DNA from: Mycobacterium sp. E183
GTDB lineage: Bacteria > Actinomycetota > Actinomycetes > Mycobacteriales > Mycobacteriaceae
Direction of reading: 5' to 3'
Length of the DNA stretch: 64,000 nucleotides
Assembly (NCBI RefSeq): GCF_001667735.1
Contig: NZ_LZJN01000142.1
Span: forward strand, 1-64,000
The position numbers were made by a program, and so were the translations under genes. Below the pieces are notes generated by a model. It worked only from the letters and a program-made list of their open reading frames with translations. It had not been told where the DNA came from and searched no databases. Below, one piece after another: positions 24,185 through 32,892 of the stretch; position 1 is the stretch's first letter, and every line of letters begins with the position of its first letter.

Positions 24185-24784
24185 GTGAGCAGTCCGGCGA
24201 CGCACGCGGAGCGCCGCGCCGAGGATCTTCGGATGCACATCGCGCTAGCTGCCCGCGACACTTTTCTCGCCGACGGGTCTACCTCGGCGACCGTCGAGCG
24301 GATCTGCGAAGCGGTGGGCATTGCGCCGCGTACGTTTCACCGGTACTTCCCGGTCAAAGAAGACGTCGTTATGCCGCTATTCCGTGAATTCGGCAGGCTG
24401 AGCATCGAGACCCTGCGTGACGCAGCACCGGACAGCGACACCGTCGAGGTCCTCGTTGCGGCATTTAGCACCGAAGTTCCCCGGCGGGGCCGGATGGAGA
24501 TCGATCGCAGGTTCATGGCGATGATGATCAGCGATCCCCAATACCGATTGCGGTGGCTGGACTGGGGACAAGACCTTATCGCTTCCATCACCGAGTTCCT
24601 TGCCGCCCGGTTCGATCTAGGCGATGACCCATTCACCCGAGAGCTGCCTGCCCAGCTGGTGGTTCAAGCGTGTCGGCACGCCTACGTCCACTGGGTCCAG
24701 CACGGCGATTTCGCCGCCCTGCAATCCGCGTTGCGATCCGCCATGCAGATGATCGTAGGAACGCTAGCGTGTCCGGGTGTCTGA
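24185..24784 (+). CDS. TetR-family transcriptional regulator
   Basis: A 199-residue TetR regulator from GTG 24185 (SSPATHAERRAEDLRMHIAL). The DNA-binding domain covers about residues 12-60, with STSATVERICEAVGIAPRTFHRYFPVKEDV as helix-turn-helix; the rest is the ligand-binding helical domain. GAGG lies 8 bases before GTG 24185, and a TAGGAT box at 24139-24144 would give a leader of about 33 bases; GTG 24149 is an alternative start. The upstream region carries two inverted repeats. It is a candidate local regulator of the mce and catabolic genes, perhaps sensing a CoA thioester as KstR-type proteins do; this is inference. Confidence 0.87.
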   Translation: MSSPATHAERRAEDLRMHIALAARDTFLADGSTSATVERICEAVGIAPRTFHRYFPVKEDVVMPLFREFGRLSIETLRDAAPDSDTVEVLVAAFSTEVPRRGRMEIDRRFMAMMISDPQYRLRWLDWGQDLIASITEFLAARFDLGDDPFTRELPAQLVVQACRHAYVHWVQHGDFAALQSALRSAMQMIVGTLACPGV

Positions 24785-24974
24785 GCCGCAGCTCACGGTC
24801 GGTCGATCACGATAGATCCAACGTCGTGTAGCTCTCTTAGGCATTTCGTTGCCCCACCACGAGAGCGCCTTCATCGGGCGGTGGCGGGCTAAACGTCACC
24901 GCACGTCCCGAAGCCGGCCAAGTCGGGATGCCCCGGATTCGCCGAAATGATCCTTGATGCTGCGCTTTCTGTGC

Positions 24975-26051
24975 TTAAGCCAATTGGAACGCACTCAGTG
25001 GCGCTTCTTCTGGATAGGTAGTGGGTCCGCCGAGGTCGTAGGCAGCATTAAGCGCGGCAATGAATCCAGGGTCGTGCAGGGGATCGCTGGGAGTGTCGAG
25101 CTTGATGCCCTTGCCCTTGAGGTCGTCGATCATGATGCCGATGGCCCGTTCGATCGTGATGTCGTCGGAGCCGTCCATGTTCTTTTTGAGTTCCTCGAAG
25201 TCGGAGAACACTTCGGCGGACCAGTGGACCAGGAAACGCAACTCGTCGGTGTGGTGGCGGGCGATGACGTCGTCGCCGTTCTTCAGAAGCCAGTGGTCGG
25301 GGTCGGCCGGGTCGCCGGCGAAGACGGTGTCGAAGGCCAGCCCCGGCGGAATCTGTTGTTCCAGCGGCCCGTTGGCTTCTCCGCGGTGCACCATCATCTC
25401 GTTCTGAACGACCACTCCGCGGTTATTGATCGGCGGCAAGACCCGGGAGGGGGGCTTGAGTGGGCCGTCGGGCCAATAGGTAAAACCGGACCCCTCGTCG
25501 AGGGAGAACCAGGTGATGACCTGAGCCATTTTGATGAGGTAGTCGGTGAACAGACCGGACTTGCCCATCACGCTGCACAGCCAGGTGGGGGCGTTCTCGT
25601 GGCGTACACCGCGAAAGCTCGGCGAGTCCAGATGGCCGGGATCGCGGTTGGCGCAGGGGCCGTTGATGTTGAACAGCATCATCTCAGGCTTGGCGTACTC
25701 GGCGTTCCAGTAGCTCTTGGCGTGCTCGAGGAACGTGGCGTTGTAGAAGCAGTCGTGCAGCTCAGGGAAGAGGATGGCCCCGTAGTTGGCCAGGTAGCCA
25801 CGGAACGTCGGCGTCAGAAAGAGGTCCAGCGACGGAGTGAATCCCTCGGGGAAGGCACCGCTCATGGTGGCCATCAATTCGTCGGCCGACGCGAAGTGTT
25901 GGGCGATGATCAGCTTCCAAGGGCCGTGCGCGTGTACGACATTGAGCAGCCGCTCGCGTTGGTCGGTGGTGTAGACGTTGTCGATTTCGCGCGGCGGGGC
26001 GGCGGGCCGCAAAACGTTGGAAAGCTCCATCCGGCGCTCATCCGTAAGCAT
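24975..26051 (-). CDS. Unknown protein with HxD...H pattern, possible Fe(II)-dependent oxygenase
   Basis: A 358-residue soluble protein. The segment NRDPGHLDSPSFRGV (HxD) and, about 80 residues later, GVVVQNEMMVHRGEANGP recall the two metal-binding ends of 2-oxoglutarate/Fe(II) oxygenases, including an arginine after the second His. The fold cannot be confirmed by eye, so this is a weak suggestion. ATG 26051 has AAGGAG at 7 bases. It is the last gene of a long minus-strand series, 87 bases after the esterase; an imperfect copy of the 17-bp palindrome (26122-26137, one base deleted) lies in that gap. Convergent with the TetR gene. Confidence 0.72.
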   Translation of the reverse strand: MLTDERRMELSNVLRPAAPPREIDNVYTTDQRERLLNVVHAHGPWKLIIAQHFASADELMATMSGAFPEGFTPSLDLFLTPTFRGYLANYGAILFPELHDCFYNATFLEHAKSYWNAEYAKPEMMLFNINGPCANRDPGHLDSPSFRGVRHENAPTWLCSVMGKSGLFTDYLIKMAQVITWFSLDEGSGFTYWPDGPLKPPSRVLPPINNRGVVVQNEMMVHRGEANGPLEQQIPPGLAFDTVFAGDPADPDHWLLKNGDDVIARHHTDELRFLVHWSAEVFSDFEELKKNMDGSDDITIERAIGIMIDDLKGKGIKLDTPSDPLHDPGFIAALNAAYDLGGPTTYPEEAPLSAFQLA

Positions 26052-26138
26052 CAGCGGTCTCCTTCTGCATGTTTGGATTGGTGGGATTGTCTCCGGCACC
26101 GTCGTCGTACGGTCGACGCGTGTCCGGTGATCGGGACG

Positions 26139-27083
26139 TCAAAATGGGAGCGGATTGGCGAACTTGGCGTCCAATGCCGCGCCGATTTCGGCGATGGCGA
26201 GCCGGCCGCGGGCGGTCGCGTCGGGGTACATCAGAAAGCCGTGGTAGGTACCCGGATAGCGGGTGAGGGTGGTCTGAACTTCGGCGTCCCGCAGCCGGGC
26301 CGCGTATCGCTCACCCCAGTCCCGGATTGGATCGCAGCTACCGGTGACCACGATCGCGGACGGCAGCCCAGAAAGGTCGGAGGCGTAGGCGGGAACCAGG
26401 TACGGGTCCTCGGGCGGCCCGGCATCTCCGTCGGCAAGTGCGTGCATGTAGTCGATGTCGTCGCGGGTGAGGAGCGGCGCGTCGGCCGTCGAAGCGACCG
26501 ACGGGGCCGTCATGTCGCGATCCAGGCCCGGGTACAGCAGCACCTGCGCGCAGATCGCCGGACCGCGGCGGTCACGTGCGGCCAGTGCAACCGCGGCCGC
26601 CAACGAACCTCCGGCGCTGTCGCCGACCACTGCGAGCCGGTTGGCGTCGACGCGTAGCTCCGCGGCTCGGCGTGATACCCATTCAGTGGCGGCGTAGGCG
26701 TCGTCGAACTGCGCCGGGGGTGCCGCTTCCGGGGCCAGGCGGTAGTCGACGGCGACAACGGTGGACATCGACGCCGAGGCGAGCGCGCGGGCCAGCGGTT
26801 CGAACGAGTGGTTGGATCCCATGACCAGGCCGCCGCCGTGGAAATACACCAGCACGGGTGTGTGGGAATCCTTGGTGGGACGGTAGATCCGCGCGGGTAT
26901 CGGCCCGGCTGGCCCCGGGATGGTGACGTCGGTGACGCTGTCCATCTGTGGCATTGCCTCGGGCAGCGGCGCGGATTCGATCGCGGCTCGCACCGCGGCT
27001 AGGCCGCGTTGGCGCATCGGCGGGATCGTACCGAACGACGCGACTCGGGCGGCGGCGTCGGGATCCAGCGGGGGAGTCGGCAC
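26139..27083 (-). CDS. Alpha/beta-hydrolase, hormone-sensitive-lipase family esterase
   Basis: A 314-residue esterase of the HSL family. The oxyanion-hole motif HGGG is at residues 82-85, the nucleophile elbow GDSAGG at 154-159 (Ser156), the acid in SCDPIRD and the histidine in YPGTYHGFLM. It would hydrolyse an ester such as a Baeyer-Villiger product. GTG 27083 comes one base after the stop of the SDR upstream, so translation is coupled; a longer frame exists but its N-terminus looks unrelated. It belongs to the fadD-to-esterase operon. A second HSL esterase is at 40881-41810. Confidence 0.88.
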   Translation of the reverse strand: MPTPPLDPDAAARVASFGTIPPMRQRGLAAVRAAIESAPLPEAMPQMDSVTDVTIPGPAGPIPARIYRPTKDSHTPVLVYFHGGGLVMGSNHSFEPLARALASASMSTVVAVDYRLAPEAAPPAQFDDAYAATEWVSRRAAELRVDANRLAVVGDSAGGSLAAAVALAARDRRGPAICAQVLLYPGLDRDMTAPSVASTADAPLLTRDDIDYMHALADGDAGPPEDPYLVPAYASDLSGLPSAIVVTGSCDPIRDWGERYAARLRDAEVQTTLTRYPGTYHGFLMYPDATARGRLAIAEIGAALDAKFANPLPF

Positions 27084-27084
27084 G

Positions 27085-27957
27085 TTAATGCCGCGCGGGG
27101 TCGAACCGGCGCTCGGTGCGCAATACCGGCGCCTGTTGGGACGCAAGGATATTGGCACGCTCTTGCATCGCCGACCGAACGTAGTCTGGATGGGTGAGCA
27201 GATAGAAACCGCCCTTTGCGGCTTGCTCGAACACCACCGCGGCAGCTGTCAGCGGGTCCATCGCGTCGGCCTTCAGGTCGAGCATGGCCGTACGGTGTGC
27301 CTCGGCAGCCGCGACGTCGGTTGCCTCATTGCCGTCGACGCCGCCGGCTGATTCGAAAATGTTGGACAGCACCGGGCCGGGCAGCACCGCCTGGACATGA
27401 ATGTGGTGGTCGTGCCCGCTGGACTGTACTTCTAGGTCGAGACACTCGGTCATCGCCAGCACCGCATGCTTGCTCACAATGTAGGGCGTTTGCAATGGCA
27501 TCGCGACGACCCCACCAACAGACGACACATTCCACACCCACGCCTGCTCAGGGCTCGCCATCATTCGCGGCAGAAACGCGCGGATGCCGTAGAAGACCCC
27601 GCTGATGTTGATGTCGACGACCCGCTGCCAGTTGACCACCGGGGTGTCCCACAGGTAGCCGAACTGTTCAATTCCGGCATTGTTCACCAGCAACCGCACC
27701 GGCCCGACATCGCGATAGGTCTTGTCGGCGAGTTCTTGCATGGCGACGGGATCCCTTACGTCGCAGACCATATCGACCGCGGTGCTTCCCGCGGCGGTGA
27801 GCTCCTGGCGCAGGGCGGCGATGCTGTACGCATCGACATCGGTGAGCACCACGGTCATGCCCAATTTGCCGGCGTATCGGGCCATGCCGGCACCAAAGCC
27901 CGAGCCGGCACCGGTGATGACGGCGACGCCGCCAGAGAAGAGCTCTTGAACGGTCAT
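27085..27957 (-). CDS. Short-chain dehydrogenase/reductase
   Basis: A 290-residue classical SDR. It has the cofactor motif ITGAGSGFGAGMARYAG near residue 15, an acidic residue in LTDVD favouring NAD, LLVNNAGIEQFG near 90, WNVSSVGG with the serine and YIVSKHAV with catalytic Tyr/Lys near 160. A C-terminal extension (FDPARH) follows KGGFYLLTHPDYVRSA, a pattern seen in SDRs from steroid and terpene pathways. It starts with an ATGA overlap from the NTF2-fold gene and is followed one base later by the esterase. It probably oxidises an alcohol intermediate; the substrate is unknown. Confidence 0.88.
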   Translation of the reverse strand: MTVQELFSGGVAVITGAGSGFGAGMARYAGKLGMTVVLTDVDAYSIAALRQELTAAGSTAVDMVCDVRDPVAMQELADKTYRDVGPVRLLVNNAGIEQFGYLWDTPVVNWQRVVDINISGVFYGIRAFLPRMMASPEQAWVWNVSSVGGVVAMPLQTPYIVSKHAVLAMTECLDLEVQSSGHDHHIHVQAVLPGPVLSNIFESAGGVDGNEATDVAAAEAHRTAMLDLKADAMDPLTAAAVVFEQAAKGGFYLLTHPDYVRSAMQERANILASQQAPVLRTERRFDPARH

Positions 27958-28439
27958 GGTTGCGACGCGGTGGCGGTGTCGCTGTGCAGTTCGGATAGCA
28001 GCACGGAGTTGGTGGCATCCAGTACGACGTCCATATCGGTGAACTCCAGCCCATTGGGGCCTCGGCGCACGCCGACGTTGACCACCCCGCTGGACACCGC
28101 GAACGGCACGAAGTTGGCGATCTGATTGACGAAGATGTAAAAGCGGGCGCGGGTTACGCCGCTATCGGTGCCGGTGCGGTGCACGTTGGTGGCGTGGTGA
28201 CGCAGCGGGTAGGGGCTTTGTTTGCGATGCTCGGACAGCCACTCGATGACCGCGTCACGACTGTCGAGTTGGGGCGACATCAGCTCCTCGAAAGGACTTG
28301 CGCCACTGTCGCTTCGGGTCAGGTAGTGCACATCGTGGGCGTAGCTGGCGGCCAGCTCGTCATAGTTGGCTTCGTCGTAGTGGTACCAGAAGGCGGCGAT
28401 GAACTCCTGCAGTTCCGACAGCGTGATGTCGTTGCTCAT
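27954..28439 (-). CDS. NTF2-fold (SnoaL/ketosteroid-isomerase-like) protein
   Basis: A 161-residue protein with the NTF2-like pattern: an N-terminal helix (SELQEFIAAFWYHYDEANYD), ELAASYAHDVHYLTR, RDAVIEWLSEHRK and a beta-rich C-terminal half (ARFYIFVNQIANF, EFTDMDVVL). This fold includes ketosteroid isomerases and small dehydratases or hydrolases; the catalytic Tyr/Asp set of KSI cannot be assigned with confidence. ATG 28439 is chosen because the fold begins there. It overlaps the SDR downstream by 4 bases. The 70-base gap upstream holds a CCACAG...CTGTGG inverted repeat (28442-28463). Confidence 0.78.
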   Translation of the reverse strand: MSNDITLSELQEFIAAFWYHYDEANYDELAASYAHDVHYLTRSDSGASPFEELMSPQLDSRDAVIEWLSEHRKQSPYPLRHHATNVHRTGTDSGVTRARFYIFVNQIANFVPFAVSSGVVNVGVRRGPNGLEFTDMDVVLDATNSVLLSELHSDTATASQP

Positions 28440-28509
28440 GCCCACAGTCAATCCCGGCTGTGGCCCCGCTAACACCCCGGCGCCCGTTGAGTGGAACACC
28501 GTCCATGGC

Positions 28510-29544
28510 TCAGCCGCCGATCAGGCTCCATAGCCCGGCGGCTCCCGCCCCAAGCGCGGCCGACGTGACCTGTTCGTCCCAATATTGCACGGATCCGAAC
28601 TCCCCCCGCCACACCAGGGCAGGCCGGGTGAACTCGTGTAGCCGGTGCTCCCGTGTGGTGCCGATCGCGCCATGAACCTGGTGAGCGTTACGCACCACCA
28701 CGGAGGCGGCCTGGCCCACACACGAACGTGCCACCGAGACAAGGAAGGCGAGGTTGGAAGCCGACCACGCGCTAGTGACCGCCGCCGTCAGCGCCGCCTC
28801 GGTGGCCGATCGCGCCAGAGCCGCCTGCGCGGCGATGTCGGCGATCATGTTCTGCACGGCCTGAAATCGCGAAAGGGGTCGACCGAACTGGACGCGTGAG
28901 CTCGCGTGCTCGATCGAAAGCTCCAGAATCCGGTCCAGCGCCGCACACACTTGCACCCCGCGCACCAAGGCCGATTTCAGCCGCAGCTGGTCGACCACAC
29001 TCGCCTCGAGGGGAACACCGCACAAGCCGGCGGGGTCGGCGACGACGATATCCCGTGGCTCGCCAATCGCATTGGCGCCGGGCGTGATATCCAACGACTC
29101 GGCATTGACGTCGGCGGCGTGATACTCGCCGCCCCGCTGCCAGATGACCACGATCTGTTGGGCGCGAGACGCCCAGGGCACGCCCCTCGCGGCGCCCTGG
29201 GCATCGAGCAGGCACACGGTCCGCACCGCGTCGTCGCATGGCGATCCGCTGGCCTCCAGCAGCCAGCATGCCAATAAATCATGCTCAGCCAGAGGGATTC
29301 GCGCGCCGTGCTGAACGGCGACGGTCAGCAGCTGGGCCGCCTCATGCCAGCCGGCGCCGCTGCCACCGGAGTGCTCGGGGCCGGTCAGGCGCACCAGCCC
29401 GAGCTCGTCAAGCTGGTGCCATAGCTGCGCGTCACGATCGACAGCGGCGGGTGATTGCATTGTTCGGTACGCGCCGAACACCGCGCGCATCATGTCGATC
29501 AGGGCCGGGTCCACCGGGGCCGCGTCGATCGGTGAGGTTGTCAC
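28510..29544 (-). CDS. Acyl-CoA dehydrogenase, small/beta-type subunit (FadE)
   Basis: A 344-residue acyl-CoA dehydrogenase-fold protein, shorter than its partner. SSRVQFGRPLSRFQAVQNMI near residue 225 is the conserved FAD-binding/dimer motif, and QVHGAIGTTREHRLHEFTRP near 300 is the C-terminal ACAD signature. The N-terminal half is divergent. Adjacent pairs of long and short FadE subunits form alpha2-beta2 enzymes (ChsE type) that act on steroid side-chain or ring-derived CoA esters. GTG 29544 overlaps the stop of the larger subunit (GTGA), supporting a 1:1 complex. Substrate unassigned. Confidence 0.88.
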   Translation of the reverse strand: MTTSPIDAAPVDPALIDMMRAVFGAYRTMQSPAAVDRDAQLWHQLDELGLVRLTGPEHSGGSGAGWHEAAQLLTVAVQHGARIPLAEHDLLACWLLEASGSPCDDAVRTVCLLDAQGAARGVPWASRAQQIVVIWQRGGEYHAADVNAESLDITPGANAIGEPRDIVVADPAGLCGVPLEASVVDQLRLKSALVRGVQVCAALDRILELSIEHASSRVQFGRPLSRFQAVQNMIADIAAQAALARSATEAALTAAVTSAWSASNLAFLVSVARSCVGQAASVVVRNAHQVHGAIGTTREHRLHEFTRPALVWRGEFGSVQYWDEQVTSAALGAGAAGLWSLIGG

Positions 29545-30677
29545 CGGATCCCCAATCCGCGGGCAATTACACCGCGCAACACCTCGTTGGTTCCGCCACG
29601 CAGGGTAAAACCGGGGCGCTGGTCCACCGCGGCGGTTATCAGCTCCGAGGACGCCGCATCGACGCCGCCATGCCGCTCAGCGAGGTCGGCGATGTCACCT
29701 TCGACGGTGGTGCCCAGCACCTTGACCACAGCCGCGGCCACGTCAGCGGGCTCATGGCGCTCCAGGGCGCCCGCGACTGCGGTCGACATCTGGTGCAGGC
29801 CCGCGACGCGGGCCACCAGGCGTCCGAGGCTCTCATCTCGCGAAATGCGCTGGTTGGCCATGTTGGCGGTGGTCGCTGCGAGCAGAACGAATGTGGACAG
29901 GAAGCGTTCGGGTCCGCTGCGCTCGAAACTCAGCTCGGACGTCACCTGCGTCCAGCCGGCACCGATGTCACCGAACACCATGGCGTCGGGCACGAATGCC
30001 TGGTCGAGGATCACCTCGTTGAAGTGATGGGCTCCGTTCATCGAAATGATCGGACGCACCTGCACCCCCGAACCCCTTAAATCGACGATGAATTGGCTGA
30101 GCCCGGCATGGCGCTGGCCTGGATCCACCGGTGCGGTGCGGGCAAGAACGATGAACGCGTGGGCGCGGTGGGCGCCCGATGTCCAAACCTTCGTGCCCGA
30201 CAGCGACCAACCGCCCTGCACACGCACGGCGCGGGTGCGCACGCTGGCCAGATCGGAACCGGTATCGGGCTCGCTCATACCGATGGCGAAGAAGCAGCCG
30301 CCCCGTACGATCCGCGGCAGGAATTGCGACTTCTGCAGTTCGGTGCCGTATTTCAGCAGCGAAGGCACGATCTGACGGTCGGCGATCCAGTGCGCGGCGA
30401 CCGGCGCGCCGGCGGCCAGCAGCTCCTCGGTGACCGCGAACCGTTCCAGAAATGAGCGCCCGTGTCCGCCGTACTCGACGGGGACCGTCATACCGATCCA
30501 GCCACGCGCCGCCAGGGCGGCAGTGAAAGTCTCGTCCCACCCCGTGAGCCAGGCATCCACCGACGGGGTGTAGGCGCCTGCGGCGCGTTGGTCGGCGAGA
30601 AACTGGCGGACCTCCGCGCGTAGCGCCTGCGTCGAGGGGCCCACGGCAGCCGGGGGCACCAACCGCGGTAGCGCCAT
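29541..30677 (-). CDS. Acyl-CoA dehydrogenase, large/alpha-type subunit (FadE)
   Basis: A 378-residue acyl-CoA dehydrogenase. Typical blocks are WIGMTVPVEYGGHGRSFLER near residue 58, FFAIGMSEPDTGSDLASVRT near 130 (FAD/substrate contacts), WSLSGTKVWTSGAHRAH near 155 and the C-terminal LRGGTNEVLRGVIARGLGIR. It should oxidise an acyl-CoA to the enoyl-CoA with the small subunit next to it. ATG 30677 is chosen: it shares a base with the upstream stop (TGATG) and has GGAAG upstream. It sits between the enoyl-CoA hydratase and the small FadE in the operon. Confidence 0.92.
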   Translation of the reverse strand: MALPRLVPPAAVGPSTQALRAEVRQFLADQRAAGAYTPSVDAWLTGWDETFTAALAARGWIGMTVPVEYGGHGRSFLERFAVTEELLAAGAPVAAHWIADRQIVPSLLKYGTELQKSQFLPRIVRGGCFFAIGMSEPDTGSDLASVRTRAVRVQGGWSLSGTKVWTSGAHRAHAFIVLARTAPVDPGQRHAGLSQFIVDLRGSGVQVRPIISMNGAHHFNEVILDQAFVPDAMVFGDIGAGWTQVTSELSFERSGPERFLSTFVLLAATTANMANQRISRDESLGRLVARVAGLHQMSTAVAGALERHEPADVAAAVVKVLGTTVEGDIADLAERHGGVDAASSELITAAVDQRPGFTLRGGTNEVLRGVIARGLGIR

Positions 30678-31453
30678 CAGGTCGTCTTCCACTTGGCGAT
30701 ACGGCGTTCATGTTCGGGATCGCGGTGTGCCAGCGGCTGCATGGCCGCGGCCATCCCCAGGGTGGTTTCCAGTGATGCCGTCTGCGATTCCCGCAGCAAC
30801 CGTTTGGCCATCCGCAGCGCGTGCGGCGGGTTCTTGACGATGCGCTCGGCCAGCGCGTGCGCGTGGGAGAGCAGGTCGTCGTGGGGCACCACCCGGCTGA
30901 CCATCCCCCACTGCAGGGCGGTCGCGGCGTCGATGCGGTCACCGGTGAAGGTCATCTCGGCGGCGCGCTCGTAGCCCACCGCCCGTGGTAGAAACCAGCT
31001 GCCCCCGTCGCCGGGGATCAGGCCGAGCTGTACGAAGCTCTCGGCGAAGGACGCCCGCTCGGAGGCCACCCGGATGTCGCACATCATCGCCAGATCACAG
31101 CCGGCGCCGACGGCCGGCCCATTGACCGCTGCGATCAGTGGAACCTCGAGGCGGGCCAGTGCCCGCGGGATCCGTTGGATGCCGTCGATGTAGGCGTGCC
31201 GTTGGGCCCGAGCGTCCAGGCCGAACATGCCCTCTCGGTCGGCCATCTCCTTGACGTTGCCGCCGGCGGAGAAGATCTTGCCGCGCCCGGTGAGGATCAG
31301 CGCACGAATGTCGGTGTCGGCGTTGGCATTATCGACTGCGGCCTCGAACGCGGAGATGAACGCTTTGTCGGTGATCGCGTTGCCGAGGTGCGGCAGGTCG
31401 ATCGTCCACACCTGCGTGGGTCCGCTGGTCGCGATGTCGAGAGGCCCGCTCAT
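30677..31453 (-). CDS. Enoyl-CoA hydratase
   Basis: A 258-residue crotonase-family protein with intact features: the first oxyanion region GKIFSAGGNVKEM near residue 60, GPAVGAGCDLAMMCD near 110 and SFAESFVQLGLIPGDGGSWF near 132, where the acidic residues that activate water are expected. The C-terminus HERRIAKWKTT is normal. It would hydrate the enoyl-CoA made by the FadE pair encoded next to it. ATGA overlap with the aldehyde dehydrogenase upstream and TGATG with FadE downstream place it inside the operon. Confidence 0.92.
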   Translation of the reverse strand: MSGPLDIATSGPTQVWTIDLPHLGNAITDKAFISAFEAAVDNANADTDIRALILTGRGKIFSAGGNVKEMADREGMFGLDARAQRHAYIDGIQRIPRALARLEVPLIAAVNGPAVGAGCDLAMMCDIRVASERASFAESFVQLGLIPGDGGSWFLPRAVGYERAAEMTFTGDRIDAATALQWGMVSRVVPHDDLLSHAHALAERIVKNPPHALRMAKRLLRESQTASLETTLGMAAAMQPLAHRDPEHERRIAKWKTT

Positions 31454-32892
31454 GCCGGCAGCTGCAGGGACTTGGTCTGCAAGTACTCTTCGAATCCGGC
31501 GCGGCCGAGTTCACGTCCGATGCCGGATTTCTTGTAGCCGCCGAACGGTGCCACCGGGTTGTACTTGCCGCCGTTGATGTCGAGCTGGCCGGTCTGCACG
31601 CCGCGCGCAAAGGCGATGGCCCGGTCGGTGTCGGCCGCCCACACCGCGCCCGAGAGGCCGTATGGGGTGCCGTTGGCGATGCGCAGGGCGTCGGCCTCGT
31701 CGGTAAACGGGATGACCGCCAGGACGGGACCGAAGACCTCTTCTTGGCCGAGTTCGGAGTCCGGGTCGACGTCGGCGAACACCGTGGGTGCGACGTAGTA
31801 GCCGACCTCGCGGATCGGCTCGGCGCCCCCGGTGAGCAGGCGCGCACCGTCGCGTTGGCCGCGTTCGATGAGACCCCGCACGGTTTCGAACTGGCCCGCC
31901 GAAGCCGAGGGTCCGATTCGGGTCGCCGGGTCGAGTGGATCGCCCACGGTGTATTTCGACACGGCGGCCTCGATCAGTTCCAGGGCCTCGCCGTAACGGG
32001 ACTGGGGCACCAGCATCCGTGTCCAGGCCATGCAGGTCTGGCCACCGTTGAGGAACGCGTTACCGACTCCGACTTTGACCGCGGTCGCCAGGTCGGCGTC
32101 GTCGAGGATGACGTTGGCTGACTTGCCGCCAAGTTCAAGTGCGACCTTCTTCACCGACCGCCCGGCCAACTCCCCGACGCGGGCTCCGACGCCCGTGGAA
32201 CCGGTGAACGAGACGAAGTCGATTTCGGGATGGGCGGCGATGCGCTCGCCGATCCGCGCACCGCGCCCCGAAACCAGGTTCACCACACCGGCGGGCAGGC
32301 CGGCCTCCTCGAGGGCCTCGACGAACTCGAACACCGACAACGGTGCTTCATTGCTGGGTTTGAGAACCACCGTGCAACCGGCTGCGATCGCCGGGACCAC
32401 CTTGGCGACCACCTGATACAGCGGATAGTTCCAGGGGGTGATTGCGCCGACCACGCCGTAGGGTTCGCGCAGGATCAGCGAGTTCCCCACTCGTTCTTCG
32501 AATTCGAAACCATCAAGAACGGCAGCGAAGCCACGGGCCACCGCCAGCGGGACCTGGGTCTGCACGGTCTGCGCGATGCGCACCGGCGCACCCATTTCCC
32601 GGGTGATCGTCTCGGCGATGTCGGGCAGACGCTTTTCCAGGGCGGCGATCACCGCCGCGACGCGCTGGCGGCGCTCGGCGACGCTGATCAGCGGGTCAAA
32701 GGCGCGCCGTGCTGCGGACACCGCCGCATCGACGTCGGCCTCGGTACCTGCGGGAACTGTGCCGATGACCTGTTCTGTCGAGGGGTCGATCACCTCGATG
32801 AGGTCCCCGCCGGGCGGCGTGATCCACTCGCCGCCGATGAACAATGTCTTCCTGGCGTAGTCATGCATTGGTTGTGGTCTGCTTTCTGTCAT
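31450..32892 (-). CDS. NAD(P)-dependent aldehyde dehydrogenase
   Basis: A 480-residue aldehyde dehydrogenase of normal length. It has GAITPWNYPLYQVVAKVVPA near residue 150 with the catalytic-site Asn, FTGSTGVGARVGELAGRS, the general base in VALELGGKSANVILDDAD and the catalytic cysteine in GGQTCMAWTR, and ends VAPFGGYKKSGIGRELG. It oxidises an aldehyde to the acid, which the operon's FadD can then activate. The ATG at 32892 shares one base with the stop of the alcohol dehydrogenase (TAATG), and its stop overlaps the enoyl-CoA hydratase start. Confidence 0.94.
   Translation of the reverse strand: MTESRPQPMHDYARKTLFIGGEWITPPGGDLIEVIDPSTEQVIGTVPAGTEADVDAAVSAARRAFDPLISVAERRQRVAAVIAALEKRLPDIAETITREMGAPVRIAQTVQTQVPLAVARGFAAVLDGFEFEERVGNSLILREPYGVVGAITPWNYPLYQVVAKVVPAIAAGCTVVLKPSNEAPLSVFEFVEALEEAGLPAGVVNLVSGRGARIGERIAAHPEIDFVSFTGSTGVGARVGELAGRSVKKVALELGGKSANVILDDADLATAVKVGVGNAFLNGGQTCMAWTRMLVPQSRYGEALELIEAAVSKYTVGDPLDPATRIGPSASAGQFETVRGLIERGQRDGARLLTGGAEPIREVGYYVAPTVFADVDPDSELGQEEVFGPVLAVIPFTDEADALRIANGTPYGLSGAVWAADTDRAIAFARGVQTGQLDINGGKYNPVAPFGGYKKSGIGRELGRAGFEEYLQTKSLQLPA

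Noticed and set aside
24954-26657. A 567-codon plus-strand frame across the unknown protein and esterase genes
   Set aside because: It is antisense to two genes with recognisable motifs and good ribosome-binding sites, and its product has no recognisable domain.
28442-28463. CCACAG...CTGTGG inverted repeat in the 70-base gap before the NTF2-fold gene
   Set aside because: Six-base arms with a 10-base spacer are expected by chance in this DNA and no promoter is visible beside it; not raised to a separate operator call.
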